Below the pieces are notes generated by a model. It had not been told where the DNA came from. It saw nothing but the letters and a program-made list of their open reading frames with translations, and did no database searches. Below, piece by piece: positions 1 to 9,200 of a DNA stretch of 64,000 nucleotides. The number at the start of each line of letters is the position of its first letter. The stretch's first letter is position 1. The position numbers and the translations under genes were made by a program. Source of the stretch: Gordonia asplenii (lineage in GTDB: Bacteria; Actinomycetota; Actinomycetes; Mycobacteriales; Mycobacteriaceae). Location of the stretch: the NCBI RefSeq assembly GCF_012933505.1, contig NZ_JABBNB010000021.1, positions 1-64,000 on the forward strand, given 5' to 3'.

Positions 1-86
1 CTAGCGCAACGCACTCCTCGTGCCGCCGGTGGCGCCTGTTCGATGGCACCGGGGTCCGGCAGTCGTAGCGAGATGCGTCGTCGACA

Positions 87-716
87 CTAGTGCGTCGATG
101 TCCACGACTCGGTCTGCTGTTCGACGATGCTGACCAGGCGGTCGAGGCCGAATTGGAAATCAAGCAGGTGCGTCTGGTTTCCCGGCACGTTTGTGTTCGT
201 CGAATAGGCGACGACACAGCCCGCTTGACCGCGTCGAGTACAGATCGGAATATTGCGGAAGTCACCGCCGTGCGTGCGACCGCGCTCGGTCATCACGTTG
301 CCCCCGAGGAGCACGGCGCCGACCATTCGCGCACGCAGGGTTGGGTTAGGGTCAATCTGCTCGCGGATCAGCCGTCGCAGCATCAGCGTTCCCTGAGAAT
401 GACCGATGAACACGATGCCGCGTCCGTGGTTACTCGTCGCCAGGTACTCTTTCCAGGCAGCTTCCACGCTGGCGTAGGCCACATCGGTCGGGTACCGCCA
501 CCCGTACATGACCGGATAGACGCCCGGCAGGGTGACTTGTCGATACAGCGGCGCGAAGATTCGGCACGCCGGCGCGAAACGCGCCGCCTGCATCATCGTC
601 ACCGTGTTGATATCAGGCGTCGAATGCAGCGGAGCGTTGATGGTGGGGTCAGATGTCGCAGTCGGATAGACGTAAAAGCAGTCGACGGGCTTAGCGGATT
701 TGGGATTCTCAGCCGG
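87..716 (-). pseudogene. DUF3089 lipase-like protein, truncated remnant
   Basis: The minus-strand frame encodes the core of a DUF3089 (alpha/beta-hydrolase-like, usually secreted) protein: the block with DCFYVYPT, then QAARFAPACRIFAPLYRQ, then the nucleophile elbow GHSQGT. No ATG, GTG or signal peptide precedes the DCFYVYP block. Going upstream, the frame runs through a perfect hairpin and then meets the stop codon of the FUSC gene in the same frame. The first usable start, GTG at 602, would delete the DCFYVYP block. The last 30 or so residues before the stop do not resemble what I know of the family, which normally runs to 300 residues or more. I infer a fragment lost at both ends; a functional short protein starting at 602 is possible but less likely. 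Confidence 0.6.
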
Positions 717-744
717 GGTGGTCTTTCTCCCGGTTGACAGGTCT

Positions 745-779
745 GTTGAATACCCCGGCTTCGGGCCGGGGTATTCAAC
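745..779. terminator. perfect 15-bp hairpin, probable terminator
   Basis: Positions 745-759 and 765-779 are perfectly complementary 15-base arms with a 5-base loop (TTCGG). The hairpin lies just past the FUSC stop codon (795-797). It has no T-tract, which is common for actinobacterial terminators. It probably ends the FUSC transcript and also interrupts the 5' end of the DUF3089 remnant. Confidence 0.7.
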
Positions 780-794
780 GCAGTCGAGGACGAG

Positions 795-2753
795 TCAGTG
801 GCGATCCAAGCCACCGACCAGGGTGGCCAGTTCGGCAGTCGACTCGCCGGCAGACTCTACCGCGATCACCAGATTCGACGTAGCTCCGGCGTGGGGATGC
901 CACGGCTCGAAGGTGGGCGCGGTTGTCTCATTCTGGATCGACTCGGCGATGGCCTGCAGGCGACCGGCGAATTCCTCGGACTCGAGGCGTACCTTCTCGC
1001 GGCGATCCGCATCCGGTCCGGTGGCGAATGCTGCCATGACCGAAGTCTGCCGGGAGATATTCGCGACAGCGGGCGTCAGCGCGGCGATCTTGTCCGCCGA
1101 CCATCCGCCGCTAGCGACGCGGCGCGGTTCGGCGGAGGCACGGTGCACCGCTTCGGTGAACTCCATTCGGGCGATCCGTGATCGCGCGGTCGCGTGAACC
1201 ACTTCCGCGTCGGCCGCGGCGTCGTTGGGCTGCTCGGACAGATCGGCGATCGCCCGCAGCCGTTCGGACTCGGCCCGCAACAGCGCGGTGAGCAGGCTCG
1301 ACAATCGGGAACCATGCCACGTCGGGGCGATCAGATAGACGACGAATGCGAGAACACAGCCGGCGAGCGTTTCCACGCCACGGGTGATCGCACCGGCGGG
1401 ACCTACGGTCAGGGCAGCAATCCATGCAACCACCCAGAACATCGTGTACGCCTGTCCGCAACTGCGGAACGCCAGATAGCCGAAGTACAGCACAGTGAGA
1501 ACCAGCGCATGGACGGCCAGTGTGCTGGGGAGAAACGACAGTGCGATGCCGAGGCCCACGCCGAACACCGTTCCGATGGTTCGACTGATACCGCGCGACA
1601 TCGTCTCGCCGTAGTCGGGAAACAGGATCAGCACCACCGCGACGACCACCCAGAAACCGTGGCCGCGCAGGACCAGATCGGCAGGTGTCGCCTGACCGAT
1701 GGCCAGGCCGATCAACTGAGCTACGACTCCGGCACACGCCAAGCGGAGACCGTGCTGCATCATCGGGGACGACAATCGCAGCTCCGCGCGAACCAGATCC
1801 AGCGCCGACGGCGGCCGATGCCGACTGGCGGTCGATGCCTCGACGTCGGCGGGAAGTTCTGTCGAGGCAATGCTGCTCGCGGTGTTGACGGCCCGGACGA
1901 GTGCGTTCGACAGCCGATCCGCATCGGTCTGCTCGTCGAGCACGATCTGCTCGGCATTTACGAGTCGCCCGCGCTGCACTCCGACCGCGATCGCACGGCA
2001 TCGCCCGCTGATGGCGTCCAGTGTCGGCCGGTCCGCGGCGTCGTGGCGATTGTGCATGGCCTGCAGGAGCTGACCGATCTCCTCGGCGACCTCGACCAGT
2101 TCGGTCAGCCGCCCCACTTCGTGGCTTCGCCGGTGGCTCACCAGCGCGAGACTGCGATCCGCGGTGAGGATCGCCGGGCCGTATGGACCGTCGGTGGCCA
2201 ACGCCCGATACAGGTCGGCTACTGCCACCCGCTGCGTCGCATACGCGGGTTCGATCGGCGGCAGGAATTGCGCGACCATCATGATCAGTCCGCCCGCCGC
2301 AAACAGGCCCAGCTCCGTCAGTCCCGTATGCCACGAAGTCGTTATCTCCGCGAATGCGAGGAAGATGATCGTCACAACGATCACCCGCATGCTCAGCCCG
2401 ACAGTCACCGACCGCAGCAGTCCGCCGGCCAACAATCCGATGAATAGGACGGGCAGGATCACCCACCAGATCCCGTGGACGACCACACCCAGAAATAGCG
2501 CTGCAATTTCTCCGAGCGTCGTCAACGACACTGCGGATAATCGCGGCCGGTTATGCGGCATGACCGCCGCGATACCGGCGAGGAATGCTCCGACGCATAC
2601 CAGGGCCAATCCACCTATCGTTCCAGTGAGATATCCGACAATCGTCGCCACCGTCATTCCGACAGCGACCCGCAAGAGTCGCGCGGGGTCCTTGAGCGGT
2701 GGTTTGGGGCGCATTTCACGCAGCGCATGATCCAGGATCGACGGTAGTGACAT
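795..2753 (-). CDS. FUSC family membrane protein (putative aromatic acid/efflux-type transporter)
   Basis: This 652-residue protein has two hydrophobic blocks (about residues 25-170 and 330-460), each with several predicted membrane helices. A soluble region of about 150 residues separates them and a soluble tail of about 190 residues follows. That duplicated half-channel arrangement is typical of the FUSC / aromatic acid exporter family in the cytoplasmic membrane. Family members are linked to export of aromatic carboxylates or stress compounds; the substrate cannot be read from sequence. The ATG is preceded by an AAGGAG ribosome site. The gene is divergent from the alcohol dehydrogenase operon across about 350 bp and ends at the strong hairpin at 745-779. 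No dedicated regulator is visible beside it. Confidence 0.8.
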   Translation of the reverse strand: MSLPSILDHALREMRPKPPLKDPARLLRVAVGMTVATIVGYLTGTIGGLALVCVGAFLAGIAAVMPHNRPRLSAVSLTTLGEIAALFLGVVVHGIWWVILPVLFIGLLAGGLLRSVTVGLSMRVIVVTIIFLAFAEITTSWHTGLTELGLFAAGGLIMMVAQFLPPIEPAYATQRVAVADLYRALATDGPYGPAILTADRSLALVSHRRSHEVGRLTELVEVAEEIGQLLQAMHNRHDAADRPTLDAISGRCRAIAVGVQRGRLVNAEQIVLDEQTDADRLSNALVRAVNTASSIASTELPADVEASTASRHRPPSALDLVRAELRLSSPMMQHGLRLACAGVVAQLIGLAIGQATPADLVLRGHGFWVVVAVVLILFPDYGETMSRGISRTIGTVFGVGLGIALSFLPSTLAVHALVLTVLYFGYLAFRSCGQAYTMFWVVAWIAALTVGPAGAITRGVETLAGCVLAFVVYLIAPTWHGSRLSSLLTALLRAESERLRAIADLSEQPNDAAADAEVVHATARSRIARMEFTEAVHRASAEPRRVASGGWSADKIAALTPAVANISRQTSVMAAFATGPDADRREKVRLESEEFAGRLQAIAESIQNETTAPTFEPWHPHAGATSNLVIAVESAGESTAELATLVGGLDRH

Positions 2754-3101
2754 CGTGGCTCCTTAAGGCCGTGTCATGTCACCGATTTGAGCGGACTGGC
2801 ACGGGGCCGTCGTAGTTGTAACCGACCGATACGACGATGTGTACGCATGGTCTTTAGCAAAAGAATATCGCCCGAGCGAAATGGAAAGCAATTGGAAAAA
2901 GAGCAACCATGGATTCGACTGTGGTAAAGGATCCACCGTCGGGAAATCGGTTCGTGGCCGTCGAAGACGCGATTCGCAAATCGTCACTTGGCTCGACCGA
3001 CCAGGCCGCCTAGTGTCTGGTTATTGGGTGACTTAGGTCACGAACGCACAGCGCGGTGCGCGTGCCAGGTGGCCGCGGGTCGCTCGACGAGGAGGACAGA
3101 A
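2754..3101. promoter_or_regulatory. divergent intergenic region between FUSC gene and alcohol dehydrogenase operon
   Basis: This 348-bp gap has no convincing gene. It must hold the promoters of the leftward FUSC gene and the rightward dehydrogenase operon. It is locally richer in A/T than its neighbours (around 2840-2900). A CRP-like palindrome lies at 3027-3042 and a strong GAGGAGG ribosome site at about 3088-3094. Confidence 0.5.
3027..3042. promoter_or_regulatory. CRP/GlxR-like binding site A
   Basis: The 16-mer reads GGTGA-CTTAGG-TCACG. It matches 8 of 10 fixed bases of the CRP/GlxR pattern TGTGA-N6-TCACA and has the TA centre favoured by actinobacterial GlxR. It lies about 67 bp upstream of the alcohol dehydrogenase start. 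Confidence 0.55.
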
Positions 3102-4223
3102 ATGACAACCACCAGGGCTGCGGTACTGAAGTCGTCACCGGGACGGCTGGAGATCGTCGAACTCGAGATGGCTGACCTGCGTCGGGGTGAGATTCGCGTG
3201 AAGATGGCTGCAGCGGGCCTCTGCCACTCCGACGACCACTTCGCGACCGGAGACCAGACGCCAGGGATCGTTCCCATCGTGATGGGTCACGAGGGTGCCG
3301 GCGTCGTCGAAGCGGTCGGCCCGGAAACATACGGCTTCGAGGTCGGCGACCACGTCGTGTTTTCCTTCCTCCCGGTCTGCGGCAGATGCAAATGGTGCGC
3401 GAAGGGCATGCAGAATTTGTGCGATTTGGGTGCCTTCCTGTCGACCGGTTCCCGTTTCGAAGAGCCGGGTACCTATCGACTCTCGCTGGACGGTGAGCCG
3501 GTCGGAGCGCTCGCGAGCCTCGGAACATTCGCCGAACGCGTTACCGTTTCAGCGATCTCGGCGATCAAGATCGACAAATCTATTCCGCTCGACGTCGCGT
3601 GCCTGACCGGCTGCGGGGTCGGCACCGGATGGGGATCGGCGGTCAACGCGGCTGCGGTGCGCCCCGACGAGGTCGTGATCGTGATGGGTATCGGTGGCAT
3701 CGGAATCAACGCCGTACAGGGAGCTGCGCACGCGGGCGCGGCCGCGGTGATCGCCGTCGATCCGGTCGAGTTCAAACGAGAGTGGGCGCTGAAATTAGGT
3801 GCCACCCACGCCTTCGACAGCATCGACTCCGCTGCGGAGTTCGCGCGGTCGATCACCAACGGTCAGGGTGCGGACTCCGCAATTGTCACTGTCGGTGTCA
3901 CGACGGGCAAGCACATCGGACAGGGTCTCGACGCCATCCGAAAGGGCGGAACGTGCGTGGCGGCGGGTATCGGTCACAGCCACGTCAAGGAGGGCGACAT
4001 CGACCTGCACCACCTGATACTCGCTCAGAAGCGACTGCAGGGCGCCCTGTTCGGCGCCAGCTCGCCGACCACCGACATTCCGGCACAGCTCGCGATGTAC
4101 CAGCAGGGACGGCTGCACCTCGACGAGCTGATCACCACCCGCTACACGCTGGACGGGATCAACGAGGGCTTCGACGACATGAAGGCGGGCCGCAACATTC
4201 GCGGCGTCGTGATCTTCGACTGA
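3102..4223 (+). CDS. NDMA-type zinc-dependent alcohol dehydrogenase
   Basis: This 373-residue medium-chain dehydrogenase would oxidise an alcohol to an aldehyde with tightly bound or free NAD in the cytoplasm. Catalytic zinc ligands lie in GLCHSD and GHEGAG; the structural zinc motif is C-x2-C-x2-C-x7-C (CGRCKWC...NLC). The Rossmann glycines are in GIGGIGINAVQ. The whole matches the NDMA-dependent alcohol dehydrogenase family of actinobacteria. I chose the ATG at 3102 because GAGGAGG lies at ideal spacing; longer in-frame starts add an unrelated N-terminus. It is the first gene of an operon continuing with an aldehyde dehydrogenase, and a CRP-like site lies upstream. Related to the enzyme encoded at 5980. 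Confidence 0.9.
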   Translation: MTTTRAAVLKSSPGRLEIVELEMADLRRGEIRVKMAAAGLCHSDDHFATGDQTPGIVPIVMGHEGAGVVEAVGPETYGFEVGDHVVFSFLPVCGRCKWCAKGMQNLCDLGAFLSTGSRFEEPGTYRLSLDGEPVGALASLGTFAERVTVSAISAIKIDKSIPLDVACLTGCGVGTGWGSAVNAAAVRPDEVVIVMGIGGIGINAVQGAAHAGAAAVIAVDPVEFKREWALKLGATHAFDSIDSAAEFARSITNGQGADSAIVTVGVTTGKHIGQGLDAIRKGGTCVAAGIGHSHVKEGDIDLHHLILAQKRLQGALFGASSPTTDIPAQLAMYQQGRLHLDELITTRYTLDGINEGFDDMKAGRNIRGVVIFD

Positions 4224-4310
4224 CGCAGGCGGCGGCCCTGGCCATTCGCCTCGGCGCAGAAGCGTCGTAAGTCGAATCACAGTGGCGCAGAACACCTCCC
4301 AGGCCAACAG

Positions 4311-4374
4311 ACTCCAGAACCAACGAACTCCAGAACCAACGAACTCCAGAACCAACGAACTCCGGGACCGACGC
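4311..4374. repeat. 16-bp tandem repeat, three perfect copies plus one degenerate
   Basis: The unit ACTCCAGAACCAACGA occurs perfectly at 4311-4326, 4327-4342 and 4343-4358, followed by a diverged copy at 4359-4374. It lies in the 219-bp gap between the alcohol and aldehyde dehydrogenase genes. The unit length is not a multiple of three, so it is not a coding repeat. Confidence 0.9.
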
Positions 4375-4442
4375 ACGCCGCGGCGGCGACCGGTCCGGCA
4401 CACATCGTCCGCGGCACCAATTCAATTCCACGAGGAGAGTCG

Positions 4443-5939
4443 ATGACTTCCACATCCACCGTCCAACTCGGTCAGGCCCGCAATCCGAAGGTCGCCGCGT
4501 GGCTCGACGGTCGCAAGCCGTCGTTGCTGATCAACAATGAGTGGGTGCCGGCCCAATCAGGCAAGACGTTCGACACCGTCAATCCCGCTACCGAGCAGGT
4601 TCTCGCGGTGGCCGCCGAGGCAGCCGCCGCTGACGTCGACGCCGCGGTCAAGGCCGCGGGTGCCGCGTTCACCGAGGGGCCGTGGTCGAAGATGGGGCCG
4701 GCGCAACGCGCGCGGCTCCTGCGCGCATTCGCCGCGCTGATCGAGGAGAACACCGACGAACTCGCCGAGCTCGAATCCCTCGACAACGGAATGACTTTCG
4801 CGACTGCTCAGGCGTTCATCGGGGTCGCGGTGGAGAGCATGTACTACTTCGCCGGTGCTGCGCAGCAGATCTTCGGACAGACCAGCCCGTCGGCGCCGAC
4901 CAACTTCAACTACGTGCTACGAGAGCCGATCGGCGTCGTCGGCGCGATCATTCCGTGGAACGCCCCGATCACCGCGGCCGTATGGAAGATCGCTCCCATT
5001 CTGGCGGCGGGGAACACGATGATCCTCAAGCCGGCCGAGCAGACGCCGCTGACGGCTCTGCGGTTGGGGGAGTTGGCGATTGAGGCGGGACTGCCGGCCG
5101 GAGTGCTGAACATCCTGACCGGTTTCGGTCCCGGAGCCGGTTCGGCGATCGCCGAACACCCGCAGATCGACAAGATCACCTTCACCGGTTCGGTACAGAC
5201 GGGCCGCACGATTCTGCGGGCCTCGACCGGCAACCTCAAGCGAGTCACGTTGGAATTGGGTGGCAAGTCACCCAATATCGTGTTCCCCGACGCGGATATG
5301 GAAGGCGCCCTTGCCAATTCGTTGGCCGGGTTCGCCACGATCAGCGGTCAGGTGTGTGTCGCGGGTACCCGGTTGTTCGTACAACGCGACATCAAAGACG
5401 AGTTCGTGGAGAACCTGTCGGCCTACGCCGCGGGTATCAAAGTGGGTGATCCGCTCGACCCGGAGACCACGATGGGACCCTTGGCGTCGCGGGAGCAGTA
5501 CGAACGCGTGACCGGCTACCTGGACCTCGGCAAATCTGAGGGCGCGGTCGCGGCAAGCGGCGGAAATGCGATCGACGGCAAGGGCTACTTCGTGCAACCG
5601 ACCATCTTCGATGGCGTCGACAACTCGATGCGGATCGCTCAGGAGGAGATCTTCGGGCCGGTGGTCTCGGTGATCCCGTTCACCGACGAGTACGACGCGG
5701 TGTTGCAGGGCAACGACACCACCTACGGTCTCGCAGCGGCGGTGTGGACACGCGATGTCAGTCGGGCCCACCAGGTCGCGCGGCAGATCAAGGCCGGGAC
5801 GGTGTGGATCAACACCTTCCTCGAACTCGATCCGACGATGCCGTTCGGTGGCTACAAGGAATCCGGCCTCGGACGCGAGTTCGGCGCCAACTGGTACCAG
5901 CACTACACCGAAGAGAAGTCCGTCTTCCTCAAACTCTGA
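4443..5939 (+). CDS. NAD(P)-dependent aldehyde dehydrogenase
   Basis: This full-length ALDH-superfamily enzyme (498 residues) would oxidise an aldehyde to the carboxylic acid in the cytoplasm. Key residues are visible: Asn173 in PWNAP (oxyanion), Glu271 in LELGGKSP (general base), Cys305 in GQVCVAG (nucleophile), and the EEIFGPV block. The ATG follows GAGGAGAG. It sits between two NDMA-type alcohol dehydrogenases, so the product of those enzymes is the likely substrate. It is close in sequence to the aldehyde dehydrogenase at 36854, with shared FTGSV, TNSGQVCVAGTR-like and GPLxSxxQ blocks, which hints at related substrates in the two clusters. Confidence 0.9.
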   Translation: MTSTSTVQLGQARNPKVAAWLDGRKPSLLINNEWVPAQSGKTFDTVNPATEQVLAVAAEAAAADVDAAVKAAGAAFTEGPWSKMGPAQRARLLRAFAALIEENTDELAELESLDNGMTFATAQAFIGVAVESMYYFAGAAQQIFGQTSPSAPTNFNYVLREPIGVVGAIIPWNAPITAAVWKIAPILAAGNTMILKPAEQTPLTALRLGELAIEAGLPAGVLNILTGFGPGAGSAIAEHPQIDKITFTGSVQTGRTILRASTGNLKRVTLELGGKSPNIVFPDADMEGALANSLAGFATISGQVCVAGTRLFVQRDIKDEFVENLSAYAAGIKVGDPLDPETTMGPLASREQYERVTGYLDLGKSEGAVAASGGNAIDGKGYFVQPTIFDGVDNSMRIAQEEIFGPVVSVIPFTDEYDAVLQGNDTTYGLAAAVWTRDVSRAHQVARQIKAGTVWINTFLELDPTMPFGGYKESGLGREFGANWYQHYTEEKSVFLKL

Positions 5940-5979
5940 CCCAAACCTCCCGTCGACTACCAAAAACTAGGAGCACAAC

Positions 5980-7125
5980 GTGAAGACCAAAGCCGCTGTC
6001 GTATACGAGCCCGGCAAACCCATGGAGATCGTCGAATTGGAACTCGACGGTCCCCGCGAGGGAGAGGTGCTGATCCGGTACCTCTACGCCGGACTGTGTC
6101 ACTCCGACGTGCACATCGCCCACGGCGACCTCGACGCTCGGCTCCCGATGGTGATGGGCCACGAAGGTGCCGGTGTCATCGAGGAAGTCGCGCCAGGCGT
6201 CACCCGGGTCAAGCCGGGCGATCACGTCGTCTGTTCGTTCATCCCTAGCTGTGGCACCTGCCACTGGTGCGCGACCGGACAACAGGGCATCTGCGACTGG
6301 GGCGCGGGCATCCTGGAAGGCAGCCTGCCGGGCCCCAACGCCGGCGCGGGCGACCTGGCCGGCGGACGCTTCGCGTTCACCGGCCCGCGCGGCGACTACG
6401 GTGCGATGTGCATGCTCGGCACCTTCAGCCAATACGCCACCATCCACCAGAATTCGGTGGTGAAGGTCGCCGACGATCTCCCGCTTGACAAAGCGGTGCT
6501 GGTCGGCTGCGGCGTACCGACCGGCTGGGGATCGGCGGTCAACGCGGCGAATGTGCAGCCGGGGGAGACCGTGATCGTCGCCGGTGTCGGTGGCATCGGC
6601 ATCAACGCTGTTCAGGGAGCTCGGCTGGCCGGCGCACAGACGTTGATCGCCGTCGATCCGCTCGAGAACAAGCGCGCCGCGGCACTCGAGCTGGGCGCGA
6701 CCCACGCGTTCGCCACGATGGAAGAAGCCGCCGAACTGGCGCGCAGCCGCACCAACGGCAACGGCGCCCAGAAGGCGATCCTGACGGCCGGGATCGTCGA
6801 CGAGCAGCTGGTGTCCGAGGGCTTCGCAGCGATCGGCAAGGCAGGCACCCTGGTCGTGACCGGTGTGGGTGGACCCTTCAGCCGAAAGACCGTCAGTCTT
6901 GCGGGCTCGGAACTCACCTTCTTCAACAAGACCGTCAAAGGTACGACGTTCGGTCATTGCAACCCGACGACCGACATTCCGCGGATCCTCGACCTCTACC
7001 GGACCGGTGACGTCAAACTCGACGAACTGATCACCCGCCGCTACACCCTGGATCAGATCAACGAGGGCTACGACGACCTGCTGTCGGGCAAGAACATTCG
7101 CGGCATCGTCGTACACGAGCACTGA
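5980..7125 (+). CDS. NDMA-type zinc-dependent alcohol dehydrogenase
   Basis: This is a second medium-chain alcohol dehydrogenase of 381 residues, paralogous to the one at 3102. Zinc ligands lie in GLCHSD and GHEGAG, the structural zinc site is CGTCHWC...GIC, and the nucleotide-binding turn is GVGGIGINAVQ. The start is GTG with AGGAG upstream. It lies 40 bp after the aldehyde dehydrogenase in the same operon. Two related alcohol dehydrogenases flanking one aldehyde dehydrogenase suggest oxidation of a diol, or of two successive alcohol intermediates; this is inference. Confidence 0.9.
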   Translation: MKTKAAVVYEPGKPMEIVELELDGPREGEVLIRYLYAGLCHSDVHIAHGDLDARLPMVMGHEGAGVIEEVAPGVTRVKPGDHVVCSFIPSCGTCHWCATGQQGICDWGAGILEGSLPGPNAGAGDLAGGRFAFTGPRGDYGAMCMLGTFSQYATIHQNSVVKVADDLPLDKAVLVGCGVPTGWGSAVNAANVQPGETVIVAGVGGIGINAVQGARLAGAQTLIAVDPLENKRAAALELGATHAFATMEEAAELARSRTNGNGAQKAILTAGIVDEQLVSEGFAAIGKAGTLVVTGVGGPFSRKTVSLAGSELTFFNKTVKGTTFGHCNPTTDIPRILDLYRTGDVKLDELITRRYTLDQINEGYDDLLSGKNIRGIVVHEH

Positions 7126-7147
7126 GACGCCGAGCTGAGGAGGAGCC

Positions 7148-8362
7148 ATGGCTGGACCACTTGACGGCATCCGGGTCATCGACCTGACGTCGAACGTGAT
7201 GGGACCATTCGCGTCGCTTCAGCTGGCAGATATGGGCGCCGATGTGTGGAAGGTCGAGGCGCCGGGTGGCGACGCCATCCGCACCGTCGGGCCCTATCGC
7301 CACCGGGGGATGAGTTCGAACTTCCTGCATCTCAACCGGAACAAGCGGAGCATCGCGCTGGATCTCAAACACCCCGACGGTCAGGCGGCGGTGCGCAGGA
7401 TGATCGAGTCGGCCGACGTGGTGATGCACAGTTCACGCCCGAAGGCTATGGCCCGCCTCGGCCTGTCTTACGCCGACGTCGCTGAGCTCAACCCGCGCAT
7501 CATCTATTGCGGCGCATACGGATTCGGGCAGGATGGCCCGTACGCGGATCGCCCGGCCTACGACGATCTCATTCAGGCTGCCACCGGAATGACGGTGCTG
7601 CAGAGTCGACGGTCGGGGCCACCGCAGAATGTGGCCACCCCCATCGCCGATCGGGTCGTCGGGCTGGCCGCCGCCATGGCGGTGCTGGCGGCTCTCGTCG
7701 AACGCGACCGCAGCGGCGTCGGCCAGGAAGTGCAGGTGCCGATGTATGAGACCTTCGCCCAACTGGTCATGGGCGATCACCTCGGCGGGTTGAGTTTCGA
7801 ACCTCAGCTCGGCGATTGGGGATACGCCCGGTCGCTGGATTCGGGCCGCCGACCGTACCGGACGAGCGACGACGGCTACGTGGCGGTCAACATGTACATC
7901 GACAAACACTGGCATGCGTTCTTCGAGGTGTCCGGTCACCCGGAGATGATCACCGACCCGCGCTACGCCGACGTTCACGCGCGGATTGAGAATCAAAGCG
8001 ACCTGTACGACTTCCTCGGCAGGACGTTCGAGACCAAACCAGCTGCGGAATGGATGAAGCTCCTCGTCGACGCCGACATTCCCGCGATTGAAATGAACAC
8101 GCCCGCAACGCTTGTCACCGATCCACACATGGCGGCCGTCGACTTCTTCGCGCAGGAGCAACATCCGACCGAAGGCCTGATCCGCACCATCGGCATCCCG
8201 CAGCGGTTCAGCCGCACCGAACCGGCGCTCCGACGACACACGCCACGGCTCGGCGAGCAGTCGGTGGAATTGCTCACCGAAGCCGGATACACCGCGGACG
8301 AGATCACCGAACTGGTGAACCGCGGGGTCGCCATCGTTGCGGATGACCAAGAGGAATCATGA
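7148..8362 (+). CDS. class III CoA-transferase (CaiB/BaiF family)
   Basis: This 404-residue protein belongs to the CaiB/BaiF (formyl-CoA transferase) family, which moves CoA between an acyl-CoA donor and a free acid. The N-terminus (PLDGIRVIDL...GPFASLQLADMGADVWKVE) and the NKRSIALDLK block are typical. The catalytic Asp is expected in the conserved segment PAYDDLIQAATG. It starts at ATG after GAGGAG and overlaps the following SDR by ATGA. In this operon it could activate the acid made by the aldehyde dehydrogenases without spending ATP. Donor and acceptor are unknown. Confidence 0.85.
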   Translation: MAGPLDGIRVIDLTSNVMGPFASLQLADMGADVWKVEAPGGDAIRTVGPYRHRGMSSNFLHLNRNKRSIALDLKHPDGQAAVRRMIESADVVMHSSRPKAMARLGLSYADVAELNPRIIYCGAYGFGQDGPYADRPAYDDLIQAATGMTVLQSRRSGPPQNVATPIADRVVGLAAAMAVLAALVERDRSGVGQEVQVPMYETFAQLVMGDHLGGLSFEPQLGDWGYARSLDSGRRPYRTSDDGYVAVNMYIDKHWHAFFEVSGHPEMITDPRYADVHARIENQSDLYDFLGRTFETKPAAEWMKLLVDADIPAIEMNTPATLVTDPHMAAVDFFAQEQHPTEGLIRTIGIPQRFSRTEPALRRHTPRLGEQSVELLTEAGYTADEITELVNRGVAIVADDQEES

Positions 8363-9180
8363 TGTCGGACAACATATTCGGAACCAAGCGACTCAACGGA
8401 AAGGTGGCGATCGTCACCGGAGCGACGGGCGGGATCGGGCGCGGAATCGCCCTGGCCCTCGCCGCGCGCGGGGCCGCCGTCGCAGTGAACGGCCGCAACG
8501 AGCAGAAGGCCGCCGCCGTCCTCGACGAAATCGAAAGCGTCGGGGGCACTGGGATATTCGTGCCCGGTGATGTCCGTGACCGAGATGGGATGACTGCGGT
8601 GGTGGCTCGAACCGTCCAGCTGCTGGGCCGAGTCGACATCGTCGTGCCCAACGCGGGCGGTAACGACGATGAAGCCCGCGATCCGCGAGTGCGTGGACCG
8701 TTCGCCGGAATCGACCTCGCGCGCGCGACGGCCTTCGTCGGTGAAGCGCTGTCGGCGAAGCTGAACATCGTGCAGGCCGCGGTGCCCCACCTCGTAGAAC
8801 ACGGCGGCAGCGTGGTGTTCGTGACTTCCGAAGGCGGCCGCGAACCGACACCGGGCCAGACCGCCATGTCGGCATTCGCCGGCGGACTGGTGATGACGAG
8901 CAAAGTGTTGTCGAAAGAGCTTGCGCGCGAAGGGGTCAGAGTCAACTGCGTGTGTGTCACCGTCGTGCGGGACTCACCGTCGTGGGCCGCGGTCTTCGAC
9001 GGCGAGACAGACGTCTCGCCCCAGCACCGCAAACAATACGAACGCATCGTGCAACGCAGTCCACTCGGGGTCGCGGCGCCGGGCGACATCGGCGACGTCG
9101 TTGCCTTCCTCGCCTCCGACGAGTCCCGCTTTCTCACCGGCGCGGCGCTGAGCCCCACCGGCGGGCTGACCGTTCACTGA
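8359..9180 (+). CDS. SDR-family protein lacking the catalytic Tyr/Lys
   Basis: This 273-residue protein has a Rossmann fold of the short-chain dehydrogenase family: TGATGGIGRG near the N-terminus, PNAGG in place of NNAG, a Ser in VVFVTSEGG, and a C-terminal FLTGAALSPTGG. At the expected YxxxK position it reads MSAFAGG, so both catalytic Tyr and Lys are replaced (Met and Ala). The normal SDR proton relay is therefore absent. It is translationally coupled to the CoA-transferase (ATGA overlap) and followed 20 bp later by an aldehyde dehydrogenase. It may be a non-redox lyase or isomerase on an SDR scaffold, a structural partner, or a decayed enzyme. Confidence 0.8.
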   Translation: MMSDNIFGTKRLNGKVAIVTGATGGIGRGIALALAARGAAVAVNGRNEQKAAAVLDEIESVGGTGIFVPGDVRDRDGMTAVVARTVQLLGRVDIVVPNAGGNDDEARDPRVRGPFAGIDLARATAFVGEALSAKLNIVQAAVPHLVEHGGSVVFVTSEGGREPTPGQTAMSAFAGGLVMTSKVLSKELAREGVRVNCVCVTVVRDSPSWAAVFDGETDVSPQHRKQYERIVQRSPLGVAAPGDIGDVVAFLASDESRFLTGAALSPTGGLTVH

Positions 9181-9200
9181 CCAACCAAAGGGAGAAGCAC

